Counted from the stretch's first letter, positions 1 to 14,612 are shown. The stretch is DNA of 64,000 nt from Salminus brasiliensis (GCF_030463535.1 NC_132878.1:25389925-25453924); one strand, 5' to 3'. Translations and numbers: made by a program. The notes: a model not told the origin generated them from the sequence alone.

Positions 1-799
1 TCAAATCTTTCTTATTTACCCTATTTAATCTTGACACAAACAGTGTGTGTGTGTGTGTGTGTGTGATACAAAGAGTTAGGGGAGGGGGTGGCAAACACAT
101 TAAATCAGTCATTTTCCATTTACATGTTCATTATACTAATTAGGGCCAGTAGAAAAAGTGTTGTGCTCCAACAATAATTACAAATATTTTTCCAGTATAT
201 TTTCTAACTGTGAAACCAGGTCAATTTGACCTGCAACATAACAAGAGGGTTAAGGTCAGGGTTAGGTTAATGAGGTGTAAGCTACTGAACTTAAGGTCCA
301 GATCTAAAGTCAGGGTTATTTATTATTTATTCTAATATTAATGAGTTTGTGTTAGTCTAAAACAAACTACTCTACTGTATGTGACTGTGCAACTGTACCC
401 ATTGAGTTTGTTAATTTCTTAGCTAGAAAAAAAAAGATGCTACATTTTTTAAAGGCAGATTGTGAGAGGATAGGGGGTTCCATACAAAGAGATCCAAAAG
501 ATAAGAGTGCATTTAAATGATGACATCACTGACCTGTCATAATATATTTAATATTTTGTGTGATAGCATCTTCAGTGGCTTTCAGTTTGTCTGATTAGGA
601 CACTGACTTGCGTCTGTTTGCCTGAAGCACTTACAGTTACTGCACATTTTAACACACATGGACACACACACACAGACACACACACACACGCATGACAAGC
701 TGAACATGTGTATTAAAGGACAAACAGACAGACAGGGAGGTGGAGCTTCATTCCTGCAGACTAGCAATCACTCTGGAGACCCCTGTCCTTATACGCTCT

Positions 800-804
<5 letters not shown>

Positions 805-853
<49 letters not shown>
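805..853 (+). repeat. CA microsatellite
   Basis: Uninterrupted (CA) of about 48 bp. Confidence 0.95.
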
Positions 854-854
<1 letters not shown>

Positions 855-2299
855 TTTCCCTTAGACACATATGCTCTCACAAAATGAGATGAACCAAGGC
901 AGATGTGACTAGATGTGACTTACACACTCATACTGCTGTAGCACTGTTAATCGAAATGGAATTTTATTTAATCGAGGTAATACCAAAATATATACCAAAA
1001 ATATATATCTTTAATTCTTTGAAAATTTGTGGCACAATAAAAGAGCCTATAACCTACAGTCTGAGAACTACCGTTTCTACAAAGGGTTCTCTGGAAATGA
1101 AGAGAACAGCTGATGTAATTCATAGGCAATGTAGTGTTGCATCTACCAAGGACTTCAAAGTCCAGGAATGGAAGAAGAACCACAGAAGAACCACAGAAGA
1201 ACCAGTTTTGTAAAAGTGATGTAAGTGTGAAGAGATATGTATAATATAAAATGTGTATAATTTAAAAGATGTTTAAAATTAAAGAAGCAAACTGCAGGTG
1301 TCAAACATGCCTTGCCTGATCGATTGTGATTTGAATCAGTGATCAATCATATTGGTTCAGTTTGTTTTCTGAAGCTTTACCTTTAAATTAGATTCACACA
1401 CTGGTTTATTTCTGAGCTACTGATTTCTGCTCTCAATCAATAGCTTGTTTTTCTCACATGCACTCTTCCTTCTTATGTCTCCTCTTATGCGTTCTTTGTG
1501 TGTGTTTGTGTGCAATGACACAAATTCCTCGTCCTGACTGGCTCCAACTCCGAAAGGGGGCTGACCCGAAAATAAAGCTGCAGTCTTCCCTCATTTGTCT
1601 CTCCCTTTCTCTCTCTCTCTCTTTTTTCTAGTGCCCTTACACACATACATCTGTCCACTTAAGTCCAGATCCACATCAGTCTTTCCTTGAACCAGAGCTC
1701 GCAGAAATCAATCAGTTCCAGGAAATACACCACGCAGAGAACATTTGACTGATGGTAGCTGTGCGCTGAAACATCTCTCCTTTAAAGCGATTGTTTGGCC
1801 AGTATACCCCTCTTACCCTTAACACTGAATCTGTACCCCACCAATTAGCGCAGTGTAAACTGTACACCTAAACCTTTATGGATATGGATATTACATTTGT
1901 AATACATGTAATCTGAAGGTACAGGGTGCTTTAAACATAAGTCAAGTGTCTTTTACAGCTTACTGTTGCTACACTTGCTACACTAGCTAATATATCATAT
2001 TATTTTTACATTAATGTTTGAATCTATTCAAAGGCTCAAGCCTGCACCACCTTTTTTTTGATCAATTTGAAATTACAAACCTAAAGTACCTATATTCCTG
2101 AAGTAAAGCGCAAATGAATAAATTATATATTTATAAGCATGTGTTTTAAGATGCATCATCTGAATGTTTTTATTGTCCTCGTACCATTAGCATTGATGCT
2201 AATGCATTTTGTTTATTTGCTGACTCATTGCTAAAAACTCAACCCTGTTACTCGATTAAGCCACGATTAGCAATGAAGCATTGCAAAATAAAAAAAATA

Positions 2300-2682
2300 G
2301 ATACACTGATCAGCCATAACATTTTTACCACTGACAGGTGATGTGGGATATATTAGGCAGCAAGTGGACAGTCAGGAGGTATGTTAAAGGCAGGGAAAAT
2401 GGACAAGCAGAAGAATCTGAGAAACTTGTACAAGGGCCACATTTTGATTGGCTAGGCAACTGGGTCAGAGCATCTCCAAAACATCAGGCAGGTCTTGTGG
2501 GGTGTTCCCAGCAGTTACCAGAAGTGGTCCAAGAAAGGACAACTGGCAAACCAGGGACAGGGTCATGGGCACCCAAGGTCCATTGCTGTAACTTACAGGG
2601 CTTAAAGCATCTGTTGCTAACACCTTGGTGTCAGATGCCACAGGACACCATCAGAGGCGGGACCTATACTCACTATTAGGCA
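2300..2682 (+). mobile_element. Internally deleted Tc1-like element
   Basis: Begins ATACACTGATCAGCCATAAC and reads into the transposase start region (CAGAGCATCTCCAAAACATCAGGCAGG). It then jumps to the 3' end of the same family (TGGTGTCAGATGCCACAGGACACC). The catalytic core is missing, so it is non-autonomous. Confidence 0.7.
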
Positions 2683-3171
2683 GTAAGGGCTAATGTAAGG
2701 GCTAAATAGCATCCCAATGGAAACACCCTCATACACTTGCCTCAATCATTTATTTATACAATTAAACCAAAATACAGCTAATATTCTTGCTTAGATTCTG
2801 GTGATGCTACATACTAGTGAAGATGCTACTTCTACTGTTTTAGCTATGCTAATGCACTTTAGCCTATCTTTATAGATAACGTCTATTAGAGATTAGTCCA
2901 TACGGTTCAAGGAGTGTGTGATGATTAAGGCAAGTAGCTGGCATCATGCTAACCTAGCATTATCTGTTCCAATTACATGTTAGATACAGCAGCCTAAACA
3001 TCAGAACTAAAGGAGAAAGACCTTAAACACTTCTTTGCTGATCCACTACTTTAGATTTTTGGACAAATTATTGCTGTAACTCTGCAATAAATATCAGACA
3101 GATACCAAATTCGTAATGGTGGAAGGGGGGCTGACTTTTCCAAACGTGGATTTTGTAGATAGATAAAAAAA

Positions 3172-3242
3172 TAGATACATCGATCATCCATAACATTATC
3201 ACGACTGACAGCTGACGCGGGATACATTAGGCAAACATGTCC
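3172..3242 (+). mobile_element. End fragment of the same Tc1-like family
   Basis: ATCGATCATCCATAACATTATCACGACTGACAG resembles the 5' end of the 2300-2682 copy. Only about 70 bp are recognisable. Confidence 0.5.
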
Positions 3243-3381
3243 AAGTGGATTCTGGCTTGTGGATTGGATTACATTCTCAAATCACAAGATCCCACTGGCT
3301 CAATCTCAACTTTCATCATCACAATCATATGCAGACCCTAAAATCCAATCAGGATTCCCCCCTGCATTTACTATGTGTGCA

Positions 3382-3414
<33 letters not shown>

Positions 3415-3450
3415 GTTTGGGGTTGGGGAGGGGGGGGGGGGGGGGGTTGG
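3382..3450 (+). repeat. GT microsatellite followed by a G-tract
   Basis: (GT) from 3382 to 3417, then GGGGTTGGGGAGG and a run of about 17 G. Potential G-quadruplex. Confidence 0.9.
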
Positions 3451-4359
3451 TATGGGAATTGTGAATGGTGCAGACGGACTGAGGTATAATGTTTCTAAAT
3501 TTACTCAGGCTGACCCTAGAGGAGCTTCATTCTTTCTCTGAGCGTCTTTGGAGATTAATACAGTACAATATTAATAAAGCCTACGGTCAGTCAGAACCAT
3601 TGTTTAAAGCTCTTTATCATGACACTAGGTGTGTTATTGTCTGTTAAACTGTATGAATATAAAGGAATATATAAGCACAAATAAACATGATTTTTTTTGG
3701 TCTTGTGAGAAACATAATTTCCTTGCTTTTTCCAAATAAATGAGGGAATGTGTTCAAAATGCAGTTCACTCCCCAGTTCAATTGGAACCAGACACAGAAA
3801 CTAAGCTCTGTTTACATTCATCATAGTTTTCATCCTACAGCAGCTTTCACGCCAGCTCCTTTCACATTACAGACACACTGCATATCAATCCAAAAAAAAA
3901 AAAACATCCTGTTTATTTGTAATGGATAACGAGAGGTTGCAAATGGTCATGAGACATTCGCCCTTCCAACACTGGTAGCACTGTGGGATAAGGGGAGTCA
4001 TATGTAGTGGGTGGGAACGACTAAAATGGGGTTGGAAATTGTATTTGTTTCTTTTTTTAAGTTCTTTAGTAAAGGGAATGTCTCTATATAGAAACATGAC
4101 AACTCAAAGAGCCCCATGGATGCTAAAATTGTCCCTTATAGGACCTTCAAAAACAGCTCCACTATTGTTATGAGTCAGTCCCTTTTTGCTTAGAGTGTGA
4201 TTTAAGGGCCATGTTGTACCTTTGATAGTACATTTCTATTGTTTGTAGCTGTGTGTGTGTGTGTGTGGGAAGGGGGGGGGGGGGTACCTGCACAGTGTCT
4301 TTTTTTCTTACAGTGTAAAGAGGTACATTTCAGTCCTGAGTTTTAAGGTTGGAGTATTG

Positions 4360-4560
4360 GAATAACTGTTTGAACTGTTCAGAGATTTGTGAGCATTGCT
4401 GTGAGGATTTGATTGCATTCAGCAACAAGAGCATTAGTGGGGTCAGGGTGTTGAATGATCACCACAGTCCTATTCTATTGGAAATACTTCACTTCTTCTA
4501 CTGTGACTATACAAGCTGTGTGTGAGTGCATTTGCACATCTGGCCCAGCAATGAAATTGA
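4360..4560 (+). mobile_element. Partial copy of the window's abundant MITE family
   Basis: GAGGATTTGATTGCATTCAGCAACAAGAGCATTAGTG and GCATTTGCACATCTG match the copies at 42652-43210 and 61541-61955. Both ends are lost. Confidence 0.6.
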
Positions 4561-4655
4561 AGTAGATGAATTATTAATATTATTATATTAATATTATTAT
4601 TTATAAAGTCATCAAAATATGTCATTCAACATTCCCAAACCTTTGCATAAGACTG

Positions 4656-5640
4656 GTAGAATAGTCAGTTTTTCAACTTCTTCAAGATGTGTTGGAAGCA
4701 GGAAAAATGGAAAAGCATGACAATCTCAGCCACTTTAACAAGAGTAAATTGTGATGGCTGGACGAATGAGTCAGAGCATCTCCAAAACATCAGGCAGGTC
4801 TTGCAGTGGTCAGTACCTACCAAAAATGGTCTGAGGAAAGACCAATGAACCAGCAACTATGACCCTAATGCCAGGGAAACGAGAACAGGGTCATGGGTGC
4901 ACAAGACTCTGGTCAGATCCCACCAAGAGCTACTGTAGAACAAACTGCTGGCTATGATAGAAGGGTGTCTGAATACTCAGTGCATCACAGCTTTATGAGT
5001 ATGGTGCTGCATAGCCGAAGACCGGTCAGATTGCCCATGAGTATCCGCCACAGACACAACATAAAATAAGCATGTCAGCATCAGAAATAAACCACAGAGA
5101 AATGTAAGGAGGTGGCTTGGTTTGATAAATCACACATTATTTTCCTTTACATCATCTGGACATCTCGGTGGGAGTGCATTCTCCACCTGGGGTAGAGGTA
5201 CCAGGATGGACTATGGGAAGAAGGCAAGCCACGGGAGGTAGTGTGATGCACTGGGCAATGTTCTGCTCAGATATCTTGGGTCCTGGTGTTTCTTTACACA
5301 TAGCACCTACCTAAGCACTGCTGCAGATCTGTAGGACAACAATATTTGCTAATGGCAGTAGCATCCCTCAGCAGGATAATGCATCCTGCCTCACCACACA
5401 TGATATTCAGGATTGGTTTGAGGAACATAACAAAGACTTAAAGGTGTTAAAATGGCCTCCAAATTCCCTAGATCTCAATGCGAGCGAGCATCTGTGGGAT
5501 GTGCTGAACGAACAAGTCTGAACAATGGAGGCCCCACATCGCAATTTACAGGACATCAGAGGTCTTGCGGAGTACATGTCTCATCTGGTCAGATCTGGTA
5601 TATGGTATATATATATATACCATTTAGCCATAACATTGTG
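4656..5640 (+). pseudogene. Decayed Tc1-like transposase copy (near full length)
   Basis: About 1 kb aligned in memory with the fish Tc1 family whose ends read ACTGATCAGCCATAAC. It runs from GTGTTGGAAGCAGGAAAAATGG through the helix-turn-helix region (TCAGAGCATCTCCAAAACATCAGG) and a central TATGGGAAGAAGGCAAGCC. It ends at a recognisable third catalytic segment at about 5455-5510 (PPNSLDLN...EHLWDVL). Multiple stops and frameshifts; inactive. Confidence 0.75.
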
Positions 5641-5644
5641 ATAT

Positions 5645-7743
5645 ATATATATAGACCCAGATAATACATATACATTCTCTTTTTATTAAAGTTAAATGTT
5701 ATTTTCTGTAGATGCATCTGTGTTGCATCTGTAAAAATGATAACTTGCAAGCTAATAAAAATAACTAGTACACACTAGTAGGAAAACAGATAGGTCATCT
5801 GTTTTAATGTAGATACAATGCTTCTAGCAGCACACACACACGCACACACATCCATACATCCCCTAAGGTTAAACTGCATGCTGTTCAGATGAATATAGTG
5901 CGCACACACACTTAATTAAACACTGTAAGTCACACACGCAAGCATTTGGCTCACACACACTGCTGCACAAACATGCCCGTATAAGCAAATTCTCTGATTT
6001 ATGCATCTTTGTCTTTCTTATTAACATGCGCACGCATACACACTCACACACACTCAAGAAACCCTATAGATTACAGTGTTGTGACTCAGCAGTGAATATA
6101 TATTGACAGACTAAAACGAGTGCACAGATATCTATTACAGACACATACACCCACACACACATTAAAGGTGCTGTAAACGATTTCAATCCAATACACTTTT
6201 TGCACAATTCAGCAAATGCTTCCTCGTGGTTCGCTAGCTCTCTGGTCTGTTTGCGTGCTTGAAAAAAGAGTTCGTTCTCAGCCCTGGATCTGTAAATGGG
6301 GAAACAAGCAAAGTGGCTTAGGTTAAACCTCACTGCAGTAGTCCAGCCAATCAGCCACAGGGAGTGCTAGTGCTCGTGCACAGGGCGGGGGAAGGGGAGG
6401 GGCATGTGCTATGCTTTACGAACTACACACATTGTAAAGGAAAAATGGCTAGGAAACTGCCAAAAAGGAAAATATCTGCTGAACAAAAATTTCTTAGATC
6501 AGGCAAGGGAGAAGACCCATGTAAATATTAGTCAGGCACTTGGATGGTGGAGAGACCTGCAAATGTTGAAAGGCATGAAAAGGGATGGGGTCCTAATTTT
6601 GCAGTTTCTCAGTGTTTTGTTCTGTCCCATTTACAAACTGTTTTGCTTAGAAGCAGAAATTGTAGCAACAGTTTCCTAACCCACAACTTAGCTAATGTTT
6701 ACCCAGCTAAAGCTAAGTGCTGGCCATGATGTTGCTCTCTCTCTCTAACGTTATATCATGGTGTTTGATCGTACAACATTTGTGAAAGGTTTTATGGCCA
6801 TAAAGATTTGGGGGGCAAAGCTTCTGAAGGAGTACTGAAGGGAGTGTTTGTTTGACTGTTGAGTTCAAATATCAACCGTTATGCTCCAGAATCACATACA
6901 GAGCCTTTAATATTAGTGGGAACTGGTACACAAATGTGGGGCATAAACAAAATATTTCATATTCACAAAAAAATAATTATATGCATTATGAACAGTATTA
7001 CCGTTTATTCCAGGCATGGCCACACTAGAGAAACCCTTTTCCATCATTCTTTTTTGGATTTTGGTTTTAGCGATATCTCTAGCATAAAAGTCTTTTTGTG
7101 ATATTTGGATGTTGTTATTTTTTTTCTCTAGAAAACCCGCTAGTGTCTCTTTAAGTAAAGAGAACTTCTGCCACTTTTTTCCATTTCTAACAACTGACTG
7201 AAACCTGCTCACACGACTGCTATTAAAAAGTCGTTCCAGTTAGTGTAATCTGAATGTGACTAGTTGATTCCTCTGTCAGATCCTAACTTGATAGGTGGGC
7301 CTTCATTTGTGCTGGTGAAGTCCCAACCAATGGGAGAGCTTGTTTAGCTCTGTTAACCCAGAAAAAGGTCTGTTGCCACCAAAAGGATAATAAATAAGGC
7401 TGGCACTGTAGTACTTTTACAGTTACAACACAAGGATCAGTCCATAAATCAGACCAAAAATAAACTAATCTAAAATTAGAGATCAGTATTTATTTATTCC
7501 CAGAAACCATTAGTCATTCTCTGAAGGCCTACAAGGCCCTCAAGGTTCCCCACTGGTATACCAAAACCACAGAAACAACTCTCAGCGTCTCTGGGTTAAT
7601 ATGGCCTTGATTCCAATAAATGCTGTATGTCTGATGTAATTAGATACACACACACAATTGGCCTCCTTGGCCGACAAGAATAAACAAATCTAACAGATTT
7701 TCCAGGCCTTTATGCAGACTAGAGCCAATAAATACCTTATCAT

Positions 7744-7774
<31 letters not shown>

Positions 7775-8625
7775 AGAAAGAATAGAAGCTGTATGTGTCA
7801 GGACGATTAAAGATCACTGCTGGCAGACAAACTGCAAGTGCGTCTGTGTGTGTATGTGTGTGTGTGTGGGGGGCAGATGAACGATAGCGGGCCTTTTATT
7901 CATCTGTTCTTTCATTCACTCATTTATTCGTTCCACTGCTCTGCCACTATCGCTCCTCAGACGCTTGATCATCGCTCAAAGAAACGAGGCGAGGGGAAAA
8001 CACAGATTAGGACACACACGCACATACACTTCAGTGCCTTCCAAATGAACATCAAGGCCTTCTTCTGAAATTAAAAGCAGAACGAAAGATCTGAAAGCAA
8101 TTCGTTGGGATTTCCCATACAACTCTTTCTGCCTGCTTCTGTTCTTCTGTTTGCTTTATCCACACCTATGTGCCAGTACATAGCCTATTTACATCTGTCT
8201 GTGTGTATTTCTGCTGATTGTGTTACGTAAAAAACGATTCACGCTCCCCGTTTGGCTTCACCGCAACTTCTTGTCAGGAAGCTTGTTAGCAGCCTGATAT
8301 GTGTGTGTTTACCCGTTCAGACATTTCATTTGTGCTGTTTAGCTGCAGAGATGTGATCATTCACTGAACATTCTGTTATACAGTTTCCCCATATACCCCA
8401 AATGTAGTGACTCAGGCCAAGACATGTGTAGTGTCTTAAGTTTTGCTTCTTTAGTTCTCGAAGCTAATGTAGCTAACAAGTAATAGAAATTTAGTTAGCA
8501 TCTAATTAGCACTGTACAAACTGGGCACCTCAGCCTATGATGTGTGGAGTTATTTAGTAATCACTAATAGACGTGTTTATGTGGTTTCTGACACTGTAAG
8601 ACACACTGTTATCTATAAACATGGA
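5645..8625. other. No gene seen; mostly unique sequence and CA repeats
   Basis: Part of the presumed connexin intron. The stretch 6165-7215 (GGTGCTGTAAACGATTTCAATCC onward, with GGCGGGGG near 6385) has the look of an old interspersed repeat but could not be assigned. The rest is A+T-rich with CA/TG runs. Confidence 0.5.
7744..7772 (+). repeat. CA microsatellite
   Basis: About 29 bp of (CA). Confidence 0.95.
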
Positions 8626-8628
8626 CTA

Positions 8629-9122
8629 AGAGGAATAGGTGGTCATGTGTTGGTTAGAGGAATATGTGGTCATGTGTTGGTTAGAGGAATAGGTGGTCAT
8701 GTGTTGGTTAGAGGAATATGTGGCCATGTGTTGGTTAGAGGAATAGGTGGTCATGTGTTGGTTAGAGGAATATGTGGCCATGTGTTGGTTAGAGGAATAG
8801 GTGGTCATGTGTTGGTTAGAGGAATATGTGGCCATGTGTTGGTTAGAGAAATATGTGGTCATGTGTTGGTTAGAGGAATAGGTGGTCATGTGTTGGTTAG
8901 AGGAATAGGTGGTCATGTGTTGGTTAGAGGAATATGTGGCCATGTGTTGGTTAGAGGAATAGGTGGTCATGTGTTGGTTAGAGGAATATGTGGTCATGTG
9001 TTGGTTAGAGGAATATGTGGCCATGTGTTGGTTAGAGGAATAGGTGGTCAGGTTGGTTAGAGGAATATGTGGCCATGTGTTGGTTAGAGGAATATGTGGT
9101 CATGTGTTGGTTAGAGGAATAG
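8629..9122 (+). repeat. 27-bp minisatellite, about 18 copies
   Basis: Unit GGTCATGTGTTGGTTAGAGG plus AATAGGT or AATATGT. Two unit types (AGGTGGTCAT and TGTGGCCAT) mostly alternate, suggesting a 54-bp higher-order unit. One copy lacks TGTGT. Because 27 is divisible by three, long open frames arise on both strands; these are not genes. Confidence 0.95.
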
Positions 9123-9441
9123 TTAGCAATGTAGCCTTTAATTTTGCACCGCAGTTCTCTGGATTAGACTTTATCATCCAGGGACGTCTTTAGTAGATTA
9201 GCCTACCGCTATCTGCCTGTGTGTGTCCTGCATTATTACGATGTCATTATGTTGTCATTAGTATGTCATTATGCTACATTGCTAAATAGAAAATGACATT
9301 AACATAGTGCTTTTTCCTCTCTCTCACAGAGACACACTGTAATTATGCAATTAAGCTGCCCAGACTTATTTCTAAAGAAATCCATACAAGGCTTTGGCAT
9401 TTGGTGAGCACACATACACTAACACACACAAACACACAGGC

Positions 9442-9443
<2 letters not shown>

Positions 9444-9524
<81 letters not shown>
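9444..9524 (+). repeat. GA microsatellite
   Basis: About 80 bp of (GA) with two AAAG interruptions. Confidence 0.95.
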
Positions 9525-9525
<1 letters not shown>

Positions 9526-9739
9526 GGGACATAATGTCCTTGGTTTGAACTACCTAGAGTTCAGGCTAATAAAACCAATACATACAAACATACACACACA
9601 CACAACATTTCAGTTTCCATATTCATGTACGTATATAAATATCTATCTGAATCATTTGTCAGAATATACGTGTGAGTGTGTGTGTGTCACAGAGCTTTGC
9701 TAGGGTAGACAATACTCATCAATCGACCAATTTTAAAAA

Positions 9740-9991
9740 GCCTGCATTGCCACCTCCTCTCCTCTCCACCTCTCTTTTCTCGTTGTCTCTGTCTGTCTTG
9801 CTATTTCCTCGTTCCCACTCTCTCTTGTCCCCCTTTCTCTCTCTATTCCTCACAGTCTACCTCTCTACAGTGTCTCTCTACCAGTTCTTTCTTTCCCACT
9901 GTCTTCTCCCCTCTTCCCTCTTAGTCTACCTCTTTTCTTTTCTACAGTATCTCTCTCTCTCTGCCTCTTCTCTTTCCCACTCTCTTCTCCC

Positions 9992-10044
<53 letters not shown>
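9740..10044 (+). repeat. Pyrimidine-rich tract ending in a CT microsatellite
   Basis: About 300 bp of CT-rich sequence with a pure (TC) run at about 9996-10044. Confidence 0.9.
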
Positions 10045-10047
<3 letters not shown>

Positions 10048-10481
10048 CTTAATCCCTGTAATGCAGTTTATTGATTACTTATAATTAACTCATTCTTAAA
10101 CTAACCAGCAGTGCAGAGAGAGCATGTGTGTGTGGGTGTATGCGCCTGTGTGTGTGTGTGTGCCTGTGTGTTGGTGGGGTTGTGTTATTCAGCATCCACA
10201 ACCCAAACCAGTAATGTATTAAAACAGTGTGTTTGTGGAAAGTATTGACAGCATATAATTTGTAGTTTGTAGGAGGACACACAGCGTACACTGCACACAC
10301 ACACACTGTGTACACACAATGCGTACGCAGTGTCTGTACATAAGATTACAGTCTAGCCTTCATAAATCACCTCAACATACACACACGCAGTATATTCCCA
10401 TAAAAGTACACAAATGCACCCGTACCATCTTTGTTCATAAACATTCTTACAGTAGTGTAATTCTTTATATGTCCCATAGAT

Positions 10482-10482
<1 letters not shown>

Positions 10483-10542
<60 letters not shown>

Positions 10543-10644
10543 AGACAGTCATGCACAGAACATTAGTGCCAGATTGAATGTAATACTGCAGTATATTCAT
10601 TGGAGAATGTATGCTTTGATAGTGTGTGGAATGATGTATGTCTC

Positions 10645-10679
<35 letters not shown>
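10483..10679 (+). repeat. CT, CA and TG microsatellites
   Basis: (CT) then (CA) at 10483-10543, and (TG) at 10651-10679. Confidence 0.9.
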
Positions 10680-10683
<4 letters not shown>

Positions 10684-11194
10684 CATTAGAGAATAAACGG
10701 GTGGTGTGTGGCTATGTGTGTGTTCTTGTTCTAATAGACATCTTGTTATCTTTACGGATCAGGTACACAGCAAATGCACCAGTGTAAGATCAACAATGGG
10801 GGTGTTAAATCTAACAGTGCGTGTGTTGATTCAACAATGGCAAAATTGCTTCAACATCTGTGAGAAAACAGTGGGCACACAGGGGTCCTGCAGAAAGGGG
10901 TTAAGATGAGTACCATATTTAGCATATTGCCGATGTCATGTGAAACTCCCTATGTCAAAATGGCAATTTCACAGGTTTAGGAAAAACTTGATGTACAATG
11001 AAAGTGCATGTAAAACGAGTGTGTTTCTATTGGTCAATTTAACATTAATGTCATTTTGATTCAATTTAAAGGACAACTGCCAGATTCACATAGTCAAAGT
11101 CAAAAAGTGAAAAAATGATATTTAGAGATATACAAGTATTCATATCCACAAATGTGCATGTATCTCTGTTTGTGATATATACTAATACAATGGC

Positions 11195-12365
11195 GTAATA
11201 CAATGCATTCGGAAAGTCTTCAGACACTTTTTTTTTATGGTGAGGCCTTGTGCCTCACCTATCGGTCTTTACTTAATACCCCCTAATGACAAAGTGAAAA
11301 CAGAAATGTAGAAATGTACATTTTGCATTGAGTTTTCAGACCCTTTATTATGACACTTGAAATTTAGCTCTGGGGGCATCCCATGTCTCTCGAACATTAT
11401 TGAGATGTTTCTACACCTTGATTGAAGTCCACCTGTGGTAAATTCCATTGGTCGGACATGATTTGGAAAGACACACACCTGTCTATATAAGGTCTCACAG
11501 CTGACAATGCATATCAGAGAAAAAAAAACAAGCAATGAGGAGAAAATAACTGCCTGTAGAGTTCAGAGACAGGATCATCTGGAGGCACAGATCTGGAGAA
11601 CGATACAAAAAATATGTCCGCAGCACTGAAGGTTTCTAAGACCACAATGGACTTCATAATTCTTAAATGGAAGTTTGGAACAACCAGGACCCTGCCTAGG
11701 TCTCCCTCCCCCACCAAACCAAGTAATCAGGGGAGAAGGGCGTTGATAAGGGAACCAAAAACCCAATGGTCACTCGAGCTGAGCTTGAAAGATTCTGTTT
11801 GCAGATGGGAGAAACATCCAGAATGTCAACCATCACTGCAGCACTCCACCAATCTGGGCTTTATGGCAGAGTGGCTAGGCAGAAGCTTCTTCTCTGTTAA
11901 AGACGGTCTAACAAAACCAAGGTTGATTTTGTTGGCCTCAAGTCTGAGCATCACCTGCCAAATACCATCCCTACAGTAAAGCATGGTGGTGGCAGAATCA
12001 TGCTGTGGGGGTATTTTTCAGAGGCTGGGACAGGGAGACTGGTCAGGGTTGAGGAAAAGCTGAATGGAGCAAAGTATAGAGATATTCTGAATGAAAACCT
12101 GATCCAGAGAGCTTGGAAGGGGTTCACCTTCCAACAATGACAATGACCCTAAGCACTTGCTGACAAATATACTTAAGTACCAAGTAAAGGGTCTGGATTA
12201 TTAAATCGATACAATATTTTAGTTTTTCCTTTCAATAATTTCTAAAAAAAGAAATTATTATTAATTTATTAGTAAAAAGAATTCTAAAATTCTGTTTTCA
12301 GTATGTCATTATGGGATATTGAATGCAGAATAATAGGGAAATTCAATAACAAAATAAAATAAAGA
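11195..12365 (+). pseudogene. Decayed Tc1-like transposon (second family)
   Basis: Starts with CAATGCATTCGGAAAGTCTTCAGAC and ends near GTCATTATGGGATATTG, the ends of a widespread fish Tc1 family. Inside lie the TATA-type CACACACCTGTCTATATAAGG, transposase-start remnants (CAAGCAATGAGG at about 11529) and a core segment GTAAAGCATGGTGGTGGCAGAATCATGCTGTGGGG. The frame is broken many times. Confidence 0.75.
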
Positions 12366-12551
12366 TGGTAAGATATGGGCAAAAGTACTGGGACACATTG
12401 CACCAACAGGAGCTTTTATGACATCCCATTTTAAATCCATAGGCATTAATATGGAATTGGTCCCCCTTTGCAGCTCTAACAGCAGGTTTGGAAATCTGCT
12501 GTTATTGGGTCAGCAGAGCATTGGGGACTTTTCTGCACTATGCTCCTCAGC

Positions 12552-12555
<4 letters not shown>

Positions 12556-12596
<41 letters not shown>
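12556..12596 (+). repeat. GA microsatellite
   Basis: About 40 bp of (GA), just downstream of the Tc1 remnant. Confidence 0.95.
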
Positions 12597-12598
<2 letters not shown>

Positions 12599-12743
12599 TG
12601 TGCATGTCTATATATGATACACCATGGTGTAATAGACAGATAAATAAATACATAGATAAGTCTATATGTTCATATGTTTGTATGTGTATATGTTTGATAC
12701 ACCAAAAAAATGTGTGTGTGTGTGTGCAGATACTCAGGTCCTA

Positions 12744-13915
<1,172 letters not shown>

Positions 13916-13916
13916 T

Positions 13917-13990
<74 letters not shown>

Positions 13991-14026
13991 ATCCTATCTG
14001 TTCTAAATATAATGTCTCTCTCTCAT

Positions 14027-14090
<64 letters not shown>
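13916..14090 (+). repeat. Compound CA-TA-TG microsatellite and a long TA array
   Basis: (CA), then (TA), then (TG) at 13916-13990, which is self-complementary overall. A pure (TA) array follows at about 14030-14090. Confidence 0.95.
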
Positions 14091-14093
<3 letters not shown>

Positions 14094-14233
14094 TGAACAT
14101 GAATAGCACACTGTTGGATGATTCCTCACTCTGTGTGCATGTGTGCGTGTTGCTTTCTCTATTTTAAACACATGGCTCTCTCTCTGTCTCTCTCACAGTT
14201 TTTTTCCTGTCAAACGGATTACAGGGAAAAAAC

Positions 14234-14235
14234 AT

Positions 14236-14309
<74 letters not shown>

Positions 14310-14312
14310 ACA
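14234..14312 (+). repeat. CT-CA compound microsatellite
   Basis: (CT) to 14276, then (CA). Confidence 0.95.
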
Positions 14313-14489
14313 CTGTTTCCCCCATTTCTGTATTTAGCATCATTTTTTTTGCCCTGCTACGAAATACCATATCATCACTTTCCCTGATTTTTACAATCTA
14401 CCCCCCCCCTTCTGTGTTTTATGATATTGAACACTGCATCTGTTTGATTGATATTGCTCTCTTCATCACAGTGTCACAGCGAGGGAGTT

Positions 14490-14558
14490 GGTGATGGAGA
14501 GGGAGGGAGAGGTATAGGGAGTGGAAAAGAGAGGTAGAGAGAGAGATAGACAGAGAGG

Positions 14559-14612
<54 letters not shown>

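Larger units (their letters stand above)
1..12742 (-). other. Presumed first intron of the delta connexin gene
   Basis: The minus-strand donor at 12744-12743 opens an intron whose acceptor is not seen in the window, so this whole stretch is inferred to be intronic. It holds microsatellites, Tc1 remnants, a 27-bp minisatellite and A+T-rich unique sequence. No second gene was recognised inside it. If the distal exon had been lost, the stretch would instead be intergenic. Confidence 0.55.

Noticed and set aside
8542..9060. Long open frames on both strands (repeating GHVLVRGI and TYSSNQHM)
   Set aside because: They are the translation of a 27-bp minisatellite. The period is divisible by three and both strands are open, with no start context or homology.
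8629..9122. CRISPR-like regular repeats
   Set aside because: The units are contiguous with no unique spacers, and the genome is clearly vertebrate.
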